From NCBI GenBank assembly GCA_015501585.1, contig JADNRY010000142.1, forward strand, positions 1 through 64,000: a stretch of DNA of 64,000 nucleotides, read 5' to 3'. The position numbers and the translations under genes were made by a program. Under the pieces are notes generated by a model. That model saw nothing but the letters and a program-made list of their open reading frames with translations, did no database searches and was not told the DNA's origin. This document shows positions 21,215 to 34,400 of the stretch, piece after piece. The DNA comes from Rhodocollybia butyracea (taxonomy: Eukaryota > Basidiomycota > Agaricomycetes > Agaricales > Omphalotaceae). Each line of letters starts with the position of its first letter. Position 1 is the first letter of the stretch.

Positions 21215-24200
21215 TCAGAAGACATAGTGGCATCCTTTTTGCGGAACACGGACTGTAATAAATTTATTTAGTCAAGCGGGATAACCATAAAGAAATAATG
21301 CGATATGTACCAAGCGGATTCTCCTTTGCCATGTCGATATCGCCAGCAGCATTGATAAACAGATGAACAAGCCAACTATTGGCATAATTTTTGTCAGGAA
21401 TAACTCGCAGACAGATAAACTCGGCAACGTACTTATCTCGAATATCTCCCCGGATCTGCGATTCAGCAAATATTTGGATGGCAAGTGTTTGTACTTCGTT
21501 CGTGATGGAACGTGCACCAAAGTTGACATCGTAGCCTTCGGCTAGTCTGTCGACGACTATCGTCGCAAAAAGTTCAAGTCAGAGATTAGAATAAGAATTG
21601 CGTCGAGGACGGATCGATACTCACCTTTGGGTGACCAAGATAGCCTAATCGCATGTCGCTCTTCAGCTCGTTTCTTCCACTTTTTTAACTCGGTCTCGAC
21701 GATTTGAGTTATCTAGTAGTAAACACCAAGTCAACACTGAATCCCTGATATCGTAATCGCTTTCATTAAATACTCACCTCTTGGTGGTTGAAAGGCAAGA
21801 AGACCACAGTCTGATTGATCCGGCCAAGAAACTCGTCCCTCTTGAACGAACTCTTCAGGATGGGGTAAAGCTGCCGGGTGAATTGCGCAATTCCCTTGAC
21901 ATACTGCTCATGCCGTTCTTCAGTCTCTGCGACAAGTTTGTGGAGCATAGGTGCCGCGGCCCTAATCGCCTCTGAGCCCAGGTTGGAGGTCATAATGAAC
22001 ACCGCTTCTTTGCAGTAGATCGTACCGAGCTGGGTGGGGTGAAAATGAGGGCCTAGCGAATAAAAGGTGTCATACCTTGGGATCTGTTATCCTTCCGTCG
22101 TCGAAGACTTGGAGGAAAACGGTCAAGACATTGGGGTGCGCTTTTTCGATTTCATCTAAGAGGACGATAGCTTTAGGATTAGCCTTCAGTTTCTTTGTTA
22201 AGATGCCCCCCTCCTCGTAGCCCTACCACAACGGTGAGCCCCAGAACCGTAGCGATGACGACTGAAATAACATACCACATAACCTTTGGGCGAGCCTGAG
22301 TACCGTTACGAGGGAAGAGTCAGCATGTATCTGATTCAGAGACGAGGACCACGACATACCCGTTAGGTTCGATACTGTGTGACTGTGTTGGTACTCGGAC
22401 ATGTCGATTCGCACAAACGCCCCAGACTTTTCAATCTCCGTGAGTGATTGACCGAAGGAAGATTTCTCTTGACTCTTGTCTTGGTGAAGGAAATACGTGA
22501 GGCGTTTTGCCAGTTCTGTTTTGCCTATGCCGGAGCTTCCGAGGAAGAGCATGACGAGGGGACGATCGGGGTCTACCCAGCCGTTCTCGCGCAGGCGGAT
22601 GGCGGACGCGATAGACCGAATTGGTCCCCTCTGTCCGATCATCTGGTCCCCGACGATTTTCTCGATCTTGACTATGAGGTTATTAAGATTAGCAAGTAGT
22701 TTGTTGAGCTAAGGACGGAAAACAGCTCACGGTGTCGAATGCGTAATTCGTCTTTTTCTCGAAGCTTTCTCTGCTTCTGCTCCTCCTCTCTTTCAGCTAT
22801 GAGAGTTCTGTAGGTACGATTCGTTGAAGTGAATACAAAAAAACACTTACCTTGTAACTTGCGCAAATCTTGTTGTGCTTGTAGTAATCTCTTCTTCTCT
22901 TCCTCCTTCTGTAGCTCTCGTTTCTTCTGCTCCTCCAATTCCTTCTCAAGTTTCTTCTTTTCTGCCTCCCTCTCGACCTCAGCTGTTACATCAGAAGAGA
23001 TTGGTAAATACGGTTGGTTACGGCAAAGAGAGAAACCACTTACCGAGTTTTTTGCGTAACTCTTCGTTCTGTAGCTTCTTCTTCTCGCCCTCTTTTTCTG
23101 CTTTACGCTTCAACCTCTCTAACTTAACTTTCTCCTTCTCGCGATCCGTCTCTAGCGCTTCTGCGAAACTCCCAGCCCACTTCAACTCCTCCTCTTCTCG
23201 ACGTATCGACTTTTCCTCCTCGCACAGAGACTCGAACTCCTTCACTTTACTATCACCATTAACGCTCGCATAGTTCTCAGGAAGATGCTCGTTGCTGTCG
23301 AATACTGTCCACTCCGCCCCATTCCTCAGAAGTACTTTCACAACCTCCATGTTACCCAATAAACACGCATAGTGAAGAGGCGTCGATCCACGCTTCTGAA
23401 AAATATCCAACTGCGGGGAAATAAGGTTCATATTGCCGGGTTGACGATCCACGAGTGCCGTTTCCAGAACGGTCAGTACAGCTGGATGGTTACCACAAGC
23501 TAATTCCGGCTTCGCGTTAAGAATCCTGCAATGCGGAGTGAATTGATAAAGTTTGACCATAATCAAGGATGATACGCACTCTTTACAGTACTCATAGTCT
23601 CCTTCGCGTATAGCACAACAGAGAACGGTCATATCTGAAAAGAACATTTAGCTAGCACGCATCGAGGTCATATATATATATTGCACCTTTTTTCGCTAGT
23701 GCGCGCCAGCGCATGTACCACGCCTGGGAAGCAACATGGTACGCCTTGAAAGTATCTACATTCACCCGTTCCAAATCAAAGTAGTCTAATGGTAGCTTTT
23801 GTGCGCCGTCTCGCACATCATGCGCGACATGTGTATTTAAGAGCAGGTTCAAGACCTCCAGGTCACCCCGCATGCAGGCGAAATGCAATGCAGTGGCACC
23901 GTGCGTGTTTTGCGTTCCACATATAGTCGGACAAAACTCTTGGTGTCGACAGAGAATATCGGTGTCGGGAGATGTAACGGAGAAGGTGGAGCTATCCTTG
24001 ATGGTGATATCGATACCTGGCAGGTCCAAAACAAACTTTACTAGGGAGGGGTCTCCGCATAGAACGACGGCATGTAGTGGCGCCCAGCCGAGAGGATGGC
24101 GAGTGTTGATGAGAGCGGGGGAGATTTCCAGGAGCCTATACGGATTCAAGTTTACAATGTCATATGGTATATGTAGAGATAAAGACATACTGTCGAGCAC

Positions 24201-24312
24201 GATTGAAGTCACGATTGACAAAGGTTCTGCACAGACCGCGACTTCCTGCTACAACCAATGGAGTTTGCATGATGTGTGGACAGAGATAGGATTCGCGAGT
24301 GATTGTGGACAT
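21215..24312 (-). CDS. Ankyrin-AAA+ disaggregase, CLPB/SKD3 type
   Basis: This multi-exon gene starts at ATG 24312 ([14 protein letters not shown]) and ends at TGA 21215. Order: ankyrin repeats ([60 protein letters not shown]), a long Lys/Glu-rich coiled coil (24-kb side of 22670-23270), then one AAA+ domain. The AAA+ part has Walker [15 protein letters not shown], the pore-loop region SPKGYVGYEEGG, Walker [15 protein letters not shown], sensor 1 IMTSNLGS, Arg-finger region [11 protein letters not shown], and the ClpB C-terminal domain ([29 protein letters not shown]). One AAA+ module after ankyrins is the architecture of animal CLPB/SKD3, a mitochondrial intermembrane-space disaggregase, rather than of two-module Hsp104/Hsp78. 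No obvious mitochondrial presequence is visible. Neighbouring the RiPP locus is probably chance. Confidence 0.88.
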
Positions 24313-26498
24313 ATTTCTCGATTATAAATCTAAAGGGACGCGATGGTCACCGTGGAATATGAATAGCGAGATATAGACAAACGACACGTCTGAGAGCAGG
24401 GTGAGTGAGTGCCACTGAGACTGTAGAAGCTTGAATTTTTAAGCCCTACCTGAGAACGAGTTAAACAAGGGAATTGAACTTGTCGTATTCGCTGCTCTCT
24501 GGTTTTTATGTTGCGATAAATAGGGGGTAAACGAACCGAGAAATGAGACATGGCGGTGCTCGAACCAAGGGAAAGAGGTTGTTCGAGTCATACGCGCAAC
24601 ACTTGCGAGAAGTTTCCCGCTTGGAATAGCCGCCCATACTTAAGCGGCAATTGATTTTGGCGCACGTTTTTCTACACGCCTTTGTTGTGACTCAGGTGGT
24701 TTTCTGGCATGTTACTGTATGTACTAAAGACGACATTTATCGGTGTTGCCCCCTTTTGCGGGTTAAACGTTACGCGTTAAACCTGTACAGCGATTGTACA
24801 GCGATCCAAGGTCGGGATACACAATAAGGCCAGTTCTGCTTGGATGTACTTATCTTTTGGTCAATACCAGCCAAGATTTGAGCGCACCTTTCTCAACAGG
24901 ATTCACGTCATACCAAATGGAGTTGTGAAGCGAGCGAGTCGACTATCATCCTAGCCAAAACCATCTACACATCTACAATCAAAAACCTCCCTTCAAAGCT
25001 CCAAAGCTTCATCATTACACATGCCGCTCCTCAAGGCCTCATTAACATTGGCCTCACCTTCGCGTACTCGACCGCACTCCATCCGAACTTTGCTACGCTC
25101 CTTCACACGTCCGCTAAGAGCTACCTACTGCTCATCTACAGACGGAAATTTTAATCGGTGGTGGCTCCTATTTCGTATCCAGCGACTCTTCGCCCACCAA
25201 ATTACCGCGAGGTCCAATCTGATCCAATAAACCCCCGATTTGATTTGCTGATATAGAACTAGATAGAGCCCGGGGCCAGCTCCGTTTCTGACATCCATCG
25301 TGATAAGTTCCGAATCCAAGTTTTCGGGATTGTTTGGAACTTCACGAAGGGTCTAGGTAGTCGTTTCTGCTATTCGGTTGTTGGTTCCTGTTAATAAACA
25401 TATCACCTTCGAACTTCTCAGCAGCCGACCTCATTCTCATTCACAGCAGGCTATTCTTGTACATCGCCGCCCTCACCATCAAGATGGAAAAACTCATAGA
25501 CCTCCTGCATAATATATTGCTAACGTGAAAATGTAACCCTAAACTGCAGCTTCTTCCAGGTGTCTGATAGCTCTGATCGGGCCTGTTCACTGCTCTTCAG
25601 TACTGTGTTTGAAGCTCAAAGCTGCTATGGTACAAGTAGAAGACAGTACACCTATTATATTAGATGTGATGATGTAACTATTTCACTCACTAAATCCAAA
25701 ACGCCAAAATTGCCCCTGAACGCAATTCAAAAAAAAAAAAACTAAAGCCCTCCGAGTCGGAGAGGCACAACATAAACACGTAAATCCTACCTGCTTCGGG
25801 GGGATTATCGCTTCATTCCATATCTCCTTCTGTCCATTTCACACTGGTGACTTATTCCCAACTTCACTTCCTCTGACTCAAACAGTCAACAAACGATATC
25901 TTCTCTCGCGTGTCTTTTTCCCGATGTCGATGTCGATGTCAACGATTTCGTACCCATAATGTCCGCACTAATCGACCCAGGGCCATTCAAAAGTGTGACG
26001 ACGAGAGAGGTAGTTCTGGGACACGCGTTGACTTGCCCTGAGGTTGTGTCAAGGATGCTTTCGAGTTGTTTTAATTCTCCGAGTGGCAAAACGAAAGGCC
26101 AAAGTAGGTTCATTTTTCTCAGTGGGTCTGAGATTCCATATTAAGCGAGGTTTGCGCGTTGATAAATAGTGGGACGTCAAAGAAAATGAGGCAGGCAAAA
26201 GCTTGTCTGATTGACGGGTATGCTTCTGAAGCTTGTTCGTGCAGAGGCATCGATTAAGCTGATTGCGGACAAGGAGCGGGTGTATTTGAGGGCAGTTATT
26301 GAGCAATAATTGTTGTGGGCGGTATAAAAGGGGGATGAGGACTTTCTGTGTTATCAAGTTGAGTGAAGATGGATCCGCCTCATACTTGTCCCCGAGATTC
26401 ATATCCGGTTTCGCCGGCTCCTGGAAAGGCCAGTGCTCGCTGATCTGATCATATCGTGGAGTTCGTCCAAGGAAGATTTCGCTTTCCCAATTTACACG
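24313..26498. other. Gene-poor stretch with small ORFs
   Basis: A plus-strand 69-codon frame at 25021-25230 starts with an Arg/Ser/Thr-rich, presequence-like segment, but the other two frames there are equally open, so I do not call it a gene. Minus-strand frames at 25886-26113 and 26049-26402 overlap, with no domain. AT-rich leader-like DNA lies at about 26290-26330. Confidence 0.35.
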
Positions 26499-26818
26499 CT
26501 ATATTTTGTACTTGAACTTCCCAAACTTCGTGTAGAGGTAGACCGGTCGGACGCACCCAGAAAGAGGTACGGTGGACGATGAATCGGGTAGATCGGGATA
26601 GTCTGGGGTATTCACATTGATGTTCCGTGTATGATATATGATATCTTGGGCAATGAGTGTAACTGACGGCAGGGATCGATGAGTCGCAGAGCAGTGGTAC
26701 ATCGACGGTACATAGTAATTTTGGAATAGTTGAAGGAAATGACGCGGCGAGGTACGCCTTCTGGCGTTCTTGATTCATCCAACTTCACCCTACCGACCTG
26801 GCCAGTGAGTTGCACCAT
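26499..26818 (-). CDS. Possible small two-exon protein, 93 aa
   Basis: Exon 1 (26818-26701, starting MVQLTGQVGRVKLDESRTPE) and exon 2 (26662-26499) join in frame across a 38-bp GT-AG intron to give 93 residues ending TKFGKFKYKI. The start vaguely recalls OB-fold single-stranded-DNA-binding proteins (GVPRRVISFNYSK), but this is too weak for a name. An upstream minus frame at 26895-27158 (MLSRLRLVQNSDYP, with one hydrophobic stretch) could be a separate small gene or an earlier exon. Confidence 0.33.
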
Positions 26819-27253
26819 ATCCCCTTAAAAGCGTCCTCTAAAGCCTCTTGACCCAGAATAACAACGAGTATCAGCTTATGGTCCCGGTTCAGACCTAAGG
26901 ATGAAAAAGGGCGATGGCATTTTTTGAGACAAAGGTATCCGTCGGTGTTGTCTGGAGTAAGACGATAATGACAATGAGGCTCTGGATCCAGGCCAGCGGT
27001 CGAGATCGCGACTTTTTTCTTTGATTCAGTTTGGTGGCCAGTTGAGAACTTACAAGTGGAACAAATCGAGCTTGTGAGCCTCGAATCATATTTTTGCGAG
27101 GGTAGATCCTGTAACTTGGATAGTCAGAGTTTTGGACAAGGCGTAGCCGGGAAAGCACGAAGAAAAAAAGCCTTCAATACCGTCATTGCTTCAATTTTTT
27201 GGAGTTGCCAAGACGATTTGACAATAACTGTAAGCGCCCGTGATCATCGGCGC
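26819..27253. other. Spacer up to the transposon
   Basis: It contains the short minus frame 26895-27158 noted above. No supported feature otherwise. Confidence 0.35.
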
Positions 27254-27256
27254 TTA

Positions 27257-28550
27257 CACCGGGGGCAAGGACCGGCGCAGTTGATTTCCCACTGCCATTA
27301 ACGCAGTGGTCAACGCAGGGGGTAACGCAGTTGACTTTTTGATGATGTCATTCTATTGAAACGGCGTCCCGGCATTGATGCCTCATTGATATACCTGATG
27401 GATCTTTCCCACCGCAACATTATAAGTGATCGTACACTACTTCTCTCTTCTCGCTTATTTCTCATTCCAAAATATAGCAACATGTTTGCATTTACTACTA
27501 TTAGTGTAGAACCAAGCAATTCACTGTATGCAACGTTGACTAACCAGGTTGTTGAGCCTGGTGCTGCAACACAGCATCTGCATCGAGTCCTCAGTCAACA
27601 GAAAGCAATCAAGGCAAAATCAAGGTGTTTGCAAGGTCTGTGAGCTAGCAGCAACAGAAGGCCCAGCCTTTAATGCCAACGTCCGAGACACCCTTTTGCT
27701 TCTTTTGTTGCATCCTAATTATTTGACAGCTTGCTGCAATTGATACTCCAATTGTCAAGCTCTTGCTTATTTGGCTCAATCTTATGCTGTCAGCCAGCAT
27801 AGTGGACTGCAAATACTATTCTCAAAGGTGTGCAGCTCATCCTTATAATTGCTTGGCAGTGGAGTAAGAAGGCTGGAGAGCACAATGGTAAACAGCCCAT
27901 ATTGGACTTGCTGTGAGCTCATTATTTGAGACTGATACTAGATCTTGCATCTTTGACATTATATAGACTACTATACCACTACTATATGGTACCTTTTTAC
28001 TAGCCATGAAGCCCCTTGGTTCCATGTCCTCTTGAATGATTAAGATCGCAGAAATAATCATTTATTGACATTGATATTTAGAAAAACTCTCGAAGGAACT
28101 TTTATCTGGATAGATACTGTAGATGTTTCGTTGACCAAAAGTTGGAGGATACACTTCCTTGTTCATGTGGTATAAGGAAGAACATTGAAGATAAGGTGTT
28201 ATTTGGTCACGGTGGTGGGAAAGAATTGGGCGCCATCCGGTATATGGACGCCGTAATCATCAATGGCTAGATTCTGGTGTTTCTCCAACGCTACAGGGCT
28301 TAACAGTAGATGTAAACACAGATTGCCATGCCTTGAGGTGGGACATAAATGAGAAGTAGTGGTGCGCAACTTTGCGGCACTACAATGCAGTGGGAAAGAC
28401 TCATCGGGTATCAATTCGGCACCAATCAAAGGTGCATTCACTGGCCGGCACTCCAATTCAATAGAATGACATCACCAAAAAAAATCGACTGCGTTGACCA
28501 CTGCGTTAATGGCAGTGGGAAATCAACTGCGCCGGTCCTTGCCCCCGGTG
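27257..28550. mobile_element. Non-autonomous DNA transposon with long TIRs, 1294 bp
   Basis: Both ends begin, reading inward, with CACCGGGGGCAAGGACCGGC and are identical for about 62 bp. Weaker inverted similarity continues to about 27370 and 28440. TTA flanks each side (27254-27256 and 28551-28553) as a 3-bp target duplication. A 3-bp TWA duplication is typical of PIF/Harbinger; the CAC start also fits EnSpm/CACTA. The interior has only short frames (longest about 95 codons) with no transposase signature, so it would need a transposase in trans. The perfect outer TIRs suggest recent activity. Confidence 0.85.
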
Positions 28551-28553
28551 TTA

Positions 28554-31500
28554 TCACACCAGGCTTCATACTAAGTCTGCGAGACTGACCTGGCACAACG
28601 CATCTCGCAGATTCATTGTCAAAAGTGCAGGCCAGTAAAAAATTACCTGCAGGTCTGTGTATGCATGAGCGCTTGAGCACCGTGACGGACTAAAGTACTA
28701 ACGGGTTAAGTACGAAATTAATGTGTAAGTACATGCGCAATTGAGGGGTACTATCAAGGTACTATGACGGAGGGGGGGCTGAGTGCGCATTGAGCTCCAC
28801 AAAGCTTTGAACTTCCCAGATGGCTCCTATCGCGTAAATACTCAACCTATCCCCGACATCAAGCCCGACATATCTACATGATGGACTTCGAATCGTCAAC
28901 TCGAAGTAGAGGTTACTCAAGACGTTGACCATGGACGGTCCCACTGGGGAGGCTGCTAAACCTGCTAAGCCCCTGTGGATTATAATCTCGGACCCAGTAC
29001 ACCCTTCCTCGACCACTTCTCTAATTTTGTGTTTGGAAGGCCTCGGAGTACAGTCGGAACTAGCCTTTCCGACTGACCAGTATCTGCATTCTTCATCTCT
29101 CTACCCTCTAGCGTTTTATCAGTTTCTAATGATATCCAGAAGTCTAACTTCTTAATCTCGCCGCGTCATACAAAGTCCTGCCATATCCGCGTCTCTGGAG
29201 TCCGCAGTATATAGACAAATCTTCTCAGTTCTACTATTCTTATTCCGTGGTAGGTGTGCGACAGATGTGATGATCTATGTCACCTAACGATAAGTTATCT
29301 TACGTGCTATTAGAGTAGAAAAGGTTTCGATGTATACATGCAGAATCACCCAAACTTTAAAGTGCTTACTCTCATTCGAACTCACTGGGCAGATGTTTTA
29401 ACCGATGATTCTGACTCCATCGTCCCACTGAGTGAAGAAATACAAAACCCTCAAAGCTACGAATGTGAACACCATCTGCAATGTCAAACTCGAAGGATGT
29501 GTTCCGAACCTTTTCTTCGATATCCTCTGGAATTCATGCTTCTCTGATCGGCATACTGGTTTACGATGGAGCTTGATTACGCTACGGTGATCGCGAGAAG
29601 CTTTTTGCGGACTTGAGAGGCTGGGAGCAAGATGCCAGCCGGTAAGACAGTAATAGCGCTCTACTGCTACCGAAACTAAAAAAACGTAGTTGTTTAGCCT
29701 CCTAATAATACCCATAAAATTAATTTGTGCTAAAACCTCGGACATTTTGGGCGATGATGTGCTGTGACATACAAACCTCCAAAATCTATCTAGATTAATC
29801 ATTATGCTTTCCAGGTTCTGGTAATGTTCGCAGGAATGAAATCATAGTCGGCTCCTACTACCAGAACTTTGCCGCTTCCATATCTAACGCTCCGAATATA
29901 TCTATGATGAGGGTCAGCAAGGTAGGCGATGGAACGCTCAGAGCTGAACGTGGGTCGCTTCTTTCAGTGCGCCCGGTCTATATTGCTGCTTCCTCCCAAA
30001 CGCAGTGGAATTATATCTGAATCTATTATCTGAGAGCATGGCGATGGATACGCTTCGTTAATGTGATGTATATCTTCGCCGACAGGTCGTTTCCACTTGG
30101 TAACAGTAATCATGGTTGAAGCCCCTAATAATATGATCAAACCATGTATGTGCGTTGAACTTGTAGCATGTGTACAAGCAGGCCAATGAACAGGCCCCAG
30201 GCTAAAGAGATGGGGAAGAGAAGCCAGGAAACATGTCAGTTTCGCTGTTGTTACATTGGTTGTGAATATGTAGCTAGGCTTCGACTTGGAAGTGGGTTCC
30301 AGAAAAGTATATCTATAGCGCCATAGTCAATAATATTTGACTTTTTCGGGAAGGGGGAAGAAAAAAGCACCGCAGAATTATGCTTTCCTCTCCGGAGTGC
30401 GTGGAGTAAGAACAGAAAGAGGAGTAGGAAGAGCAGTGGTAGTCGCTCAGCGCACTCGTTCCGTATCTATTATCCGATGTTGTGAACTGTTAGTATCGTT
30501 ACCTTTCGATCTACCAGAATCACCAAGATCCCTTCTACAAGTGTCTGGTGAGCTTCCACGGACTCCAAGTTGACCCATAAAATGGTCGACAGATTTGTAA
30601 CTTGACCTGTTAATTTTGTCATGAAAAACAGAGAACGTACGTTTTGTGCGTTTTGGTTCGGAAACTTTAAGGTTCTCCCGCGTTAGAACCTAGCCCAATG
30701 CTTCTGTTTGTCATCTGCTCCCTTGGAGTTCATGGCGTTGAGCAGTGAGACGAAAGTCAAAGGTCGCTGCCGTACGCATTAAACTCGTGGGAAGATGCCG
30801 CTCTTTTCCGGCATGAACCAAGCCGCGTTTTGCCTCTCTGCCAAATGGGCTCAGCCGAACCCTCTCTCTCAAACCTCCCAATCAGTCAACAGTCTGGAAC
30901 TCAGAATGAATATCATAGAACGTACTTATGTCTCAATGGGAAATGGTAATGAATGCGGTCCTCGCGAGAGGATATCTCTAGGTTTAGACAAAGTTTGGAC
31001 AAAGTTTAGAGCCATGCCAAGATGCCAGTCAACATGACAGGTCGTACTGTATATTCATTACTCCCGAAACAGAAGATGATCCCTTCCTAGCACACCTATA
31101 TCGACAAATTTACCTGTGCTGGGAGCCAGGGACTGAGTCTCCAAGTCGTCAAAATCCAGATTGGGGGCTGGCTTCGCAGATCAGCATTTCTAGGCTGACC
31201 ACCATATTTGGATGAAGAATATTGGTGACGCTCTGTGACCTAGAGCTCAAAACTAACCGCGGACTTTTCTCGGCATGTGAGGCTGTTTATATCTTCGTCT
31301 CTTTAATTTCCGAGTCCAGGGGATTCGAGATTGATATTGAACATGTACCTGATCTCAGCCTGAGCGTGATCATCAGATGCGTACAAATACCGACATGTTC
31401 TTATAGTCTCGCGGTCCCAGCGCGGAAGCGGTGAGGCTTGAGCTGGTTTGGTTTAGTACCGCGACTACGAATGAGAGGATGAGACGTCTCATACTAGAGA

Positions 31501-32384
31501 GTTCAAGTTTGAGCTGTCTGTGGTACTCGTGTATCCATGGCGTGCTCTGATGTTGCTCTAGTAAGGCTTTGAAGAAGTGGGTCCAGAACCCGAGACTTGC
31601 AGCATCAGTATTGCACATCGCGACTAGTTTGTCCCTGTGTATGCATGCAAGATTATTCAAGGAGGCGACTCTGTTGTATAATTTTTCTTCCCTTTTCCAC
31701 GCCACAGAAATACCGAAATACCCCTCCCCAAGCGCTCGTATAGGATGAGTGTTGGGCGAGTGGAATGATGCGATGTGTTAGTAGGAGCCGAGTTTACTTT
31801 TATTGCCATGAACTGCCGACTAGGTGGTCTATAGCGGTATCCCTTCGCTTCATTAATCGTCTTTCTCAACTTGGCATCACCCCGGTTTTCTAGATTTCTG
31901 ATTTCTGGACATGATATGAACAAAAATAGATAGCACGAGAACCAGACGTGTAAGTACCAAGCTTGTAATTCCCTTGTCCTACAAACACTGTGGCCCGAGC
32001 CTCAACTTGTCGAGCTTCGGATTTGAGTGGAGTTTGAATGTCGGGACCAACTGGGAGCATAAAGCTGAACGAAGACAGAAAAGGCTAGCTTCAGAGTTGC
32101 CTTCCTACCTACCTCGGAAAGCCCGAGAGCAGCGCGTTACCGCGTAAATATTAAGATAAGTAAAGCCAAGCACGACCAGTAATATCTATTCACCGGAACT
32201 CACTCGTAGCTAGCGAGAGTTAGTAAGTGGTGCTTCCTACATGGAAGTCAAAATTACGAGGTATATGTAACATAGATTTGATTTAACAGTGAAAGCAGAT
32301 GCCGCAAAATTCAACTACTAACCAATATCAGCTTGATCTCCTCCGATAACCTTGAATCCGACCTCCCGCATCGCTCAGTTCTGT
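28554..32384. other. Gene-poor region, no supported gene
   Basis: Only short frames are present. The most protein-like is minus 31373-31705 (MAWKREEKLYNRVASLNNL), overlapped by another minus frame at 31657-31923, but no domain or splice model holds. It may be regulatory or decayed repeat DNA. Confidence 0.35.
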
Positions 32385-32580
32385 GCATTGCAGTTGGTCA
32401 TTCGACGAATATGTAGCACAAGTCAAAGATTATGGAATGGTAATGATGGTGGACCGTCGTATGTAACATAGTAAGTAGCGACCACGGGATAAGACTTACA
32501 TTCAAGGTACTATATGTCTATATGTTAACGACGAACGTCGTCCTCTTTCGGCACCCAAAATCTCTCTTCAGACAGAGATT
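32385..32580 (+). repeat. Dispersed non-coding repeat, copy 1
   Basis: It shares ordered blocks with 34085-34400: GGTTGGTCATTCGACGA-like, GCACAAGTCA, GGATTATGGTA-like, GGACCGT, the GTAAGTA...CGGGAT-ACTTACATTC block, and CTTTCGGCA-CCAAAATCTC. The spacing differs by insertions. Confidence 0.65.
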
Positions 32581-34084
32581 TTTTAAACCCATATCCTCGT
32601 CGTTACATGACACCAATGGCGGCGGAAGTTTAGTTTAATGATAAGCTCATAATAAGTACTCGGAGGGCGCGCATATATGTGTTTTTGAATCCCAGACTGC
32701 TTACAAGAAACTCGAAAAACTCTACGCAAACCAACGAACGTTTGCTCCTGCGCATGCTCTCATTCGTGAACCCAGAATACGGGTAACTTTTAAGAAACCT
32801 GTAAATTCAAGTATTGATCTCGGTAAGTAACACAGATCTCTGTGTACTTTGGTGCGTCGACATTTGTTTTTTGTTTTTAGGGTGCTGTCTTTTTATATGT
32901 ATGTTTGAATTTAATGATCCGAACTTGAAGGGGGATCATGGTGATCTGAGAGCTCAAGGAGAGCTGGTACGATGTATCTGGTGACTACTTATTCCGGCGC
33001 GGGAGGCAGTATGGCTCTGTCAGTGATATAGATTTTCTTTCGAGATGGTAAGAATACTAATACATAAATTATGCCGGGGGGGTCGAAGCGGCTAAGAGAG
33101 AAGGAGGAGGAGAAGGCCGAGTATTGAAAAAATAACAGGGGGGGAAGAGGGAGGCGACTGCGCTCTAGGGAGGGTAAGGAGCCGTCAAAGGATGTACATT
33201 GAAAGCACACACACACACGTACTCCCACTACACCTTCTTTCGCTGTTTGTGCACTCGACCAGTCGATCATCTTGCTTTATCAGTACACACATACTTATCA
33301 TTCAAGTTTTGCCGGTCATTGGGTACCAGTCGGTCATCTTTCTTTATTTGTAAATGTTATTTAAATTCCTCTAACGAACAGGTGGTCTTAGCGGGCATGG
33401 GAGCGTCATCACCAAATATGCTTAACCAGGGTGATCATTTTGAACACCAGTTTCGCAAGTACATATACAGTGAGAAAGTACGAAACACACGAGGTTGAAC
33501 CTGCGACGCAATTAAATTTCTCACGGGAGCAATTACTGTAAACCGGAGGCACGGTACAGTAGAAACACTGGGATATCGAGTTTATATCGAGTTTTGGGGC
33601 GTGTAGGGAGGATTCGTAGGCACTGTGTTGAATGTATGATATATATACAGAATTATAATTCAGAGAGAGGCGAAGCGACATGCCGCGACGCTAATAAAAA
33701 ATCCCCCCTCCCCCCTTTCTTTCTGCGCCACAAGCACGTTTGACCCCTTGACGTGGTTACTCAGGAGGAGTGGTGGAGGGGTTATGAGCGGAATTAAGCG
33801 GTGGGTTGGCAGGCATTAGGGTTATATTTTATAGCCCCTAACTGCTGCTGACTGTCCGGTCTGCAGCCTCGGAATCTTTATTTCGCTTCCTGAAAAATCT
33901 CGTTTCTTACCTTGGCATCGTGGCACGCTATATTCTGGATTTCTGATTTGCAAAGTCCATCCGCATCCGACTCGCTTAGTGGGTAAGTTGTCACTGGTTG
34001 GTCAGCTGCCCAGTATTTTTTTCGTCATCTGCTGCTAACATAAGTAGTTATGTACATTCGTATGTACACACCGATGTTATTGTT
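32581..34084. other. Non-coding stretch with simple repeats
   Basis: No gene was seen. A (CA)n run lies at about 33205-33218 and a G-rich tract at about 33135-33160. Short frames at 33199-33498 and 33409-33681 look like chance. Confidence 0.4.
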
Positions 34085-34400
34085 ACATTGCGGTTGGTCA
34101 TTCGACGAGTTTCATTGGTGGATGGGGTCGTTATTTACCTACTTACTTGGCACAAGTCAGAGGTATGTCAGAAATATCATGATATCATGCATAATGCAGG
34201 GATTATGGTAGCCCGGCGGACCGTTAATATGTATGTAAGTGGTAGTATGGTAAGTAACGTACTTATGACGATCCATCGACCAAGAGCATCGCGGGATGAT
34301 ACTTACATTCGAGGAACTTCATATGGACTACGGATACTAATACCCATAATAGCTGCTAATAAAACTAAGGCCGCCTCCTTTCGGCATCCAAAATCTCCAA
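34085..34400 (+). repeat. Dispersed non-coding repeat, copy 2
   Basis: This is the longer copy of the element at 32385-32580, in the same orientation and about 1.7 kb away. The 143-codon frame 33998-34429 crosses it and is probably chance. Confidence 0.65.

Noticed and set aside
24541..24630. TTCGAGCACC-type motif on the minus strand resembling a tRNA T-loop
   Set aside because: The flanking bases do not pair as a T-stem or acceptor stem, and no D-arm or anticodon arm fits.
25021..25230. Mitochondrial-presequence-like 69-codon frame
   Set aside because: All three plus-strand frames are similarly open here and no exon continues the protein.
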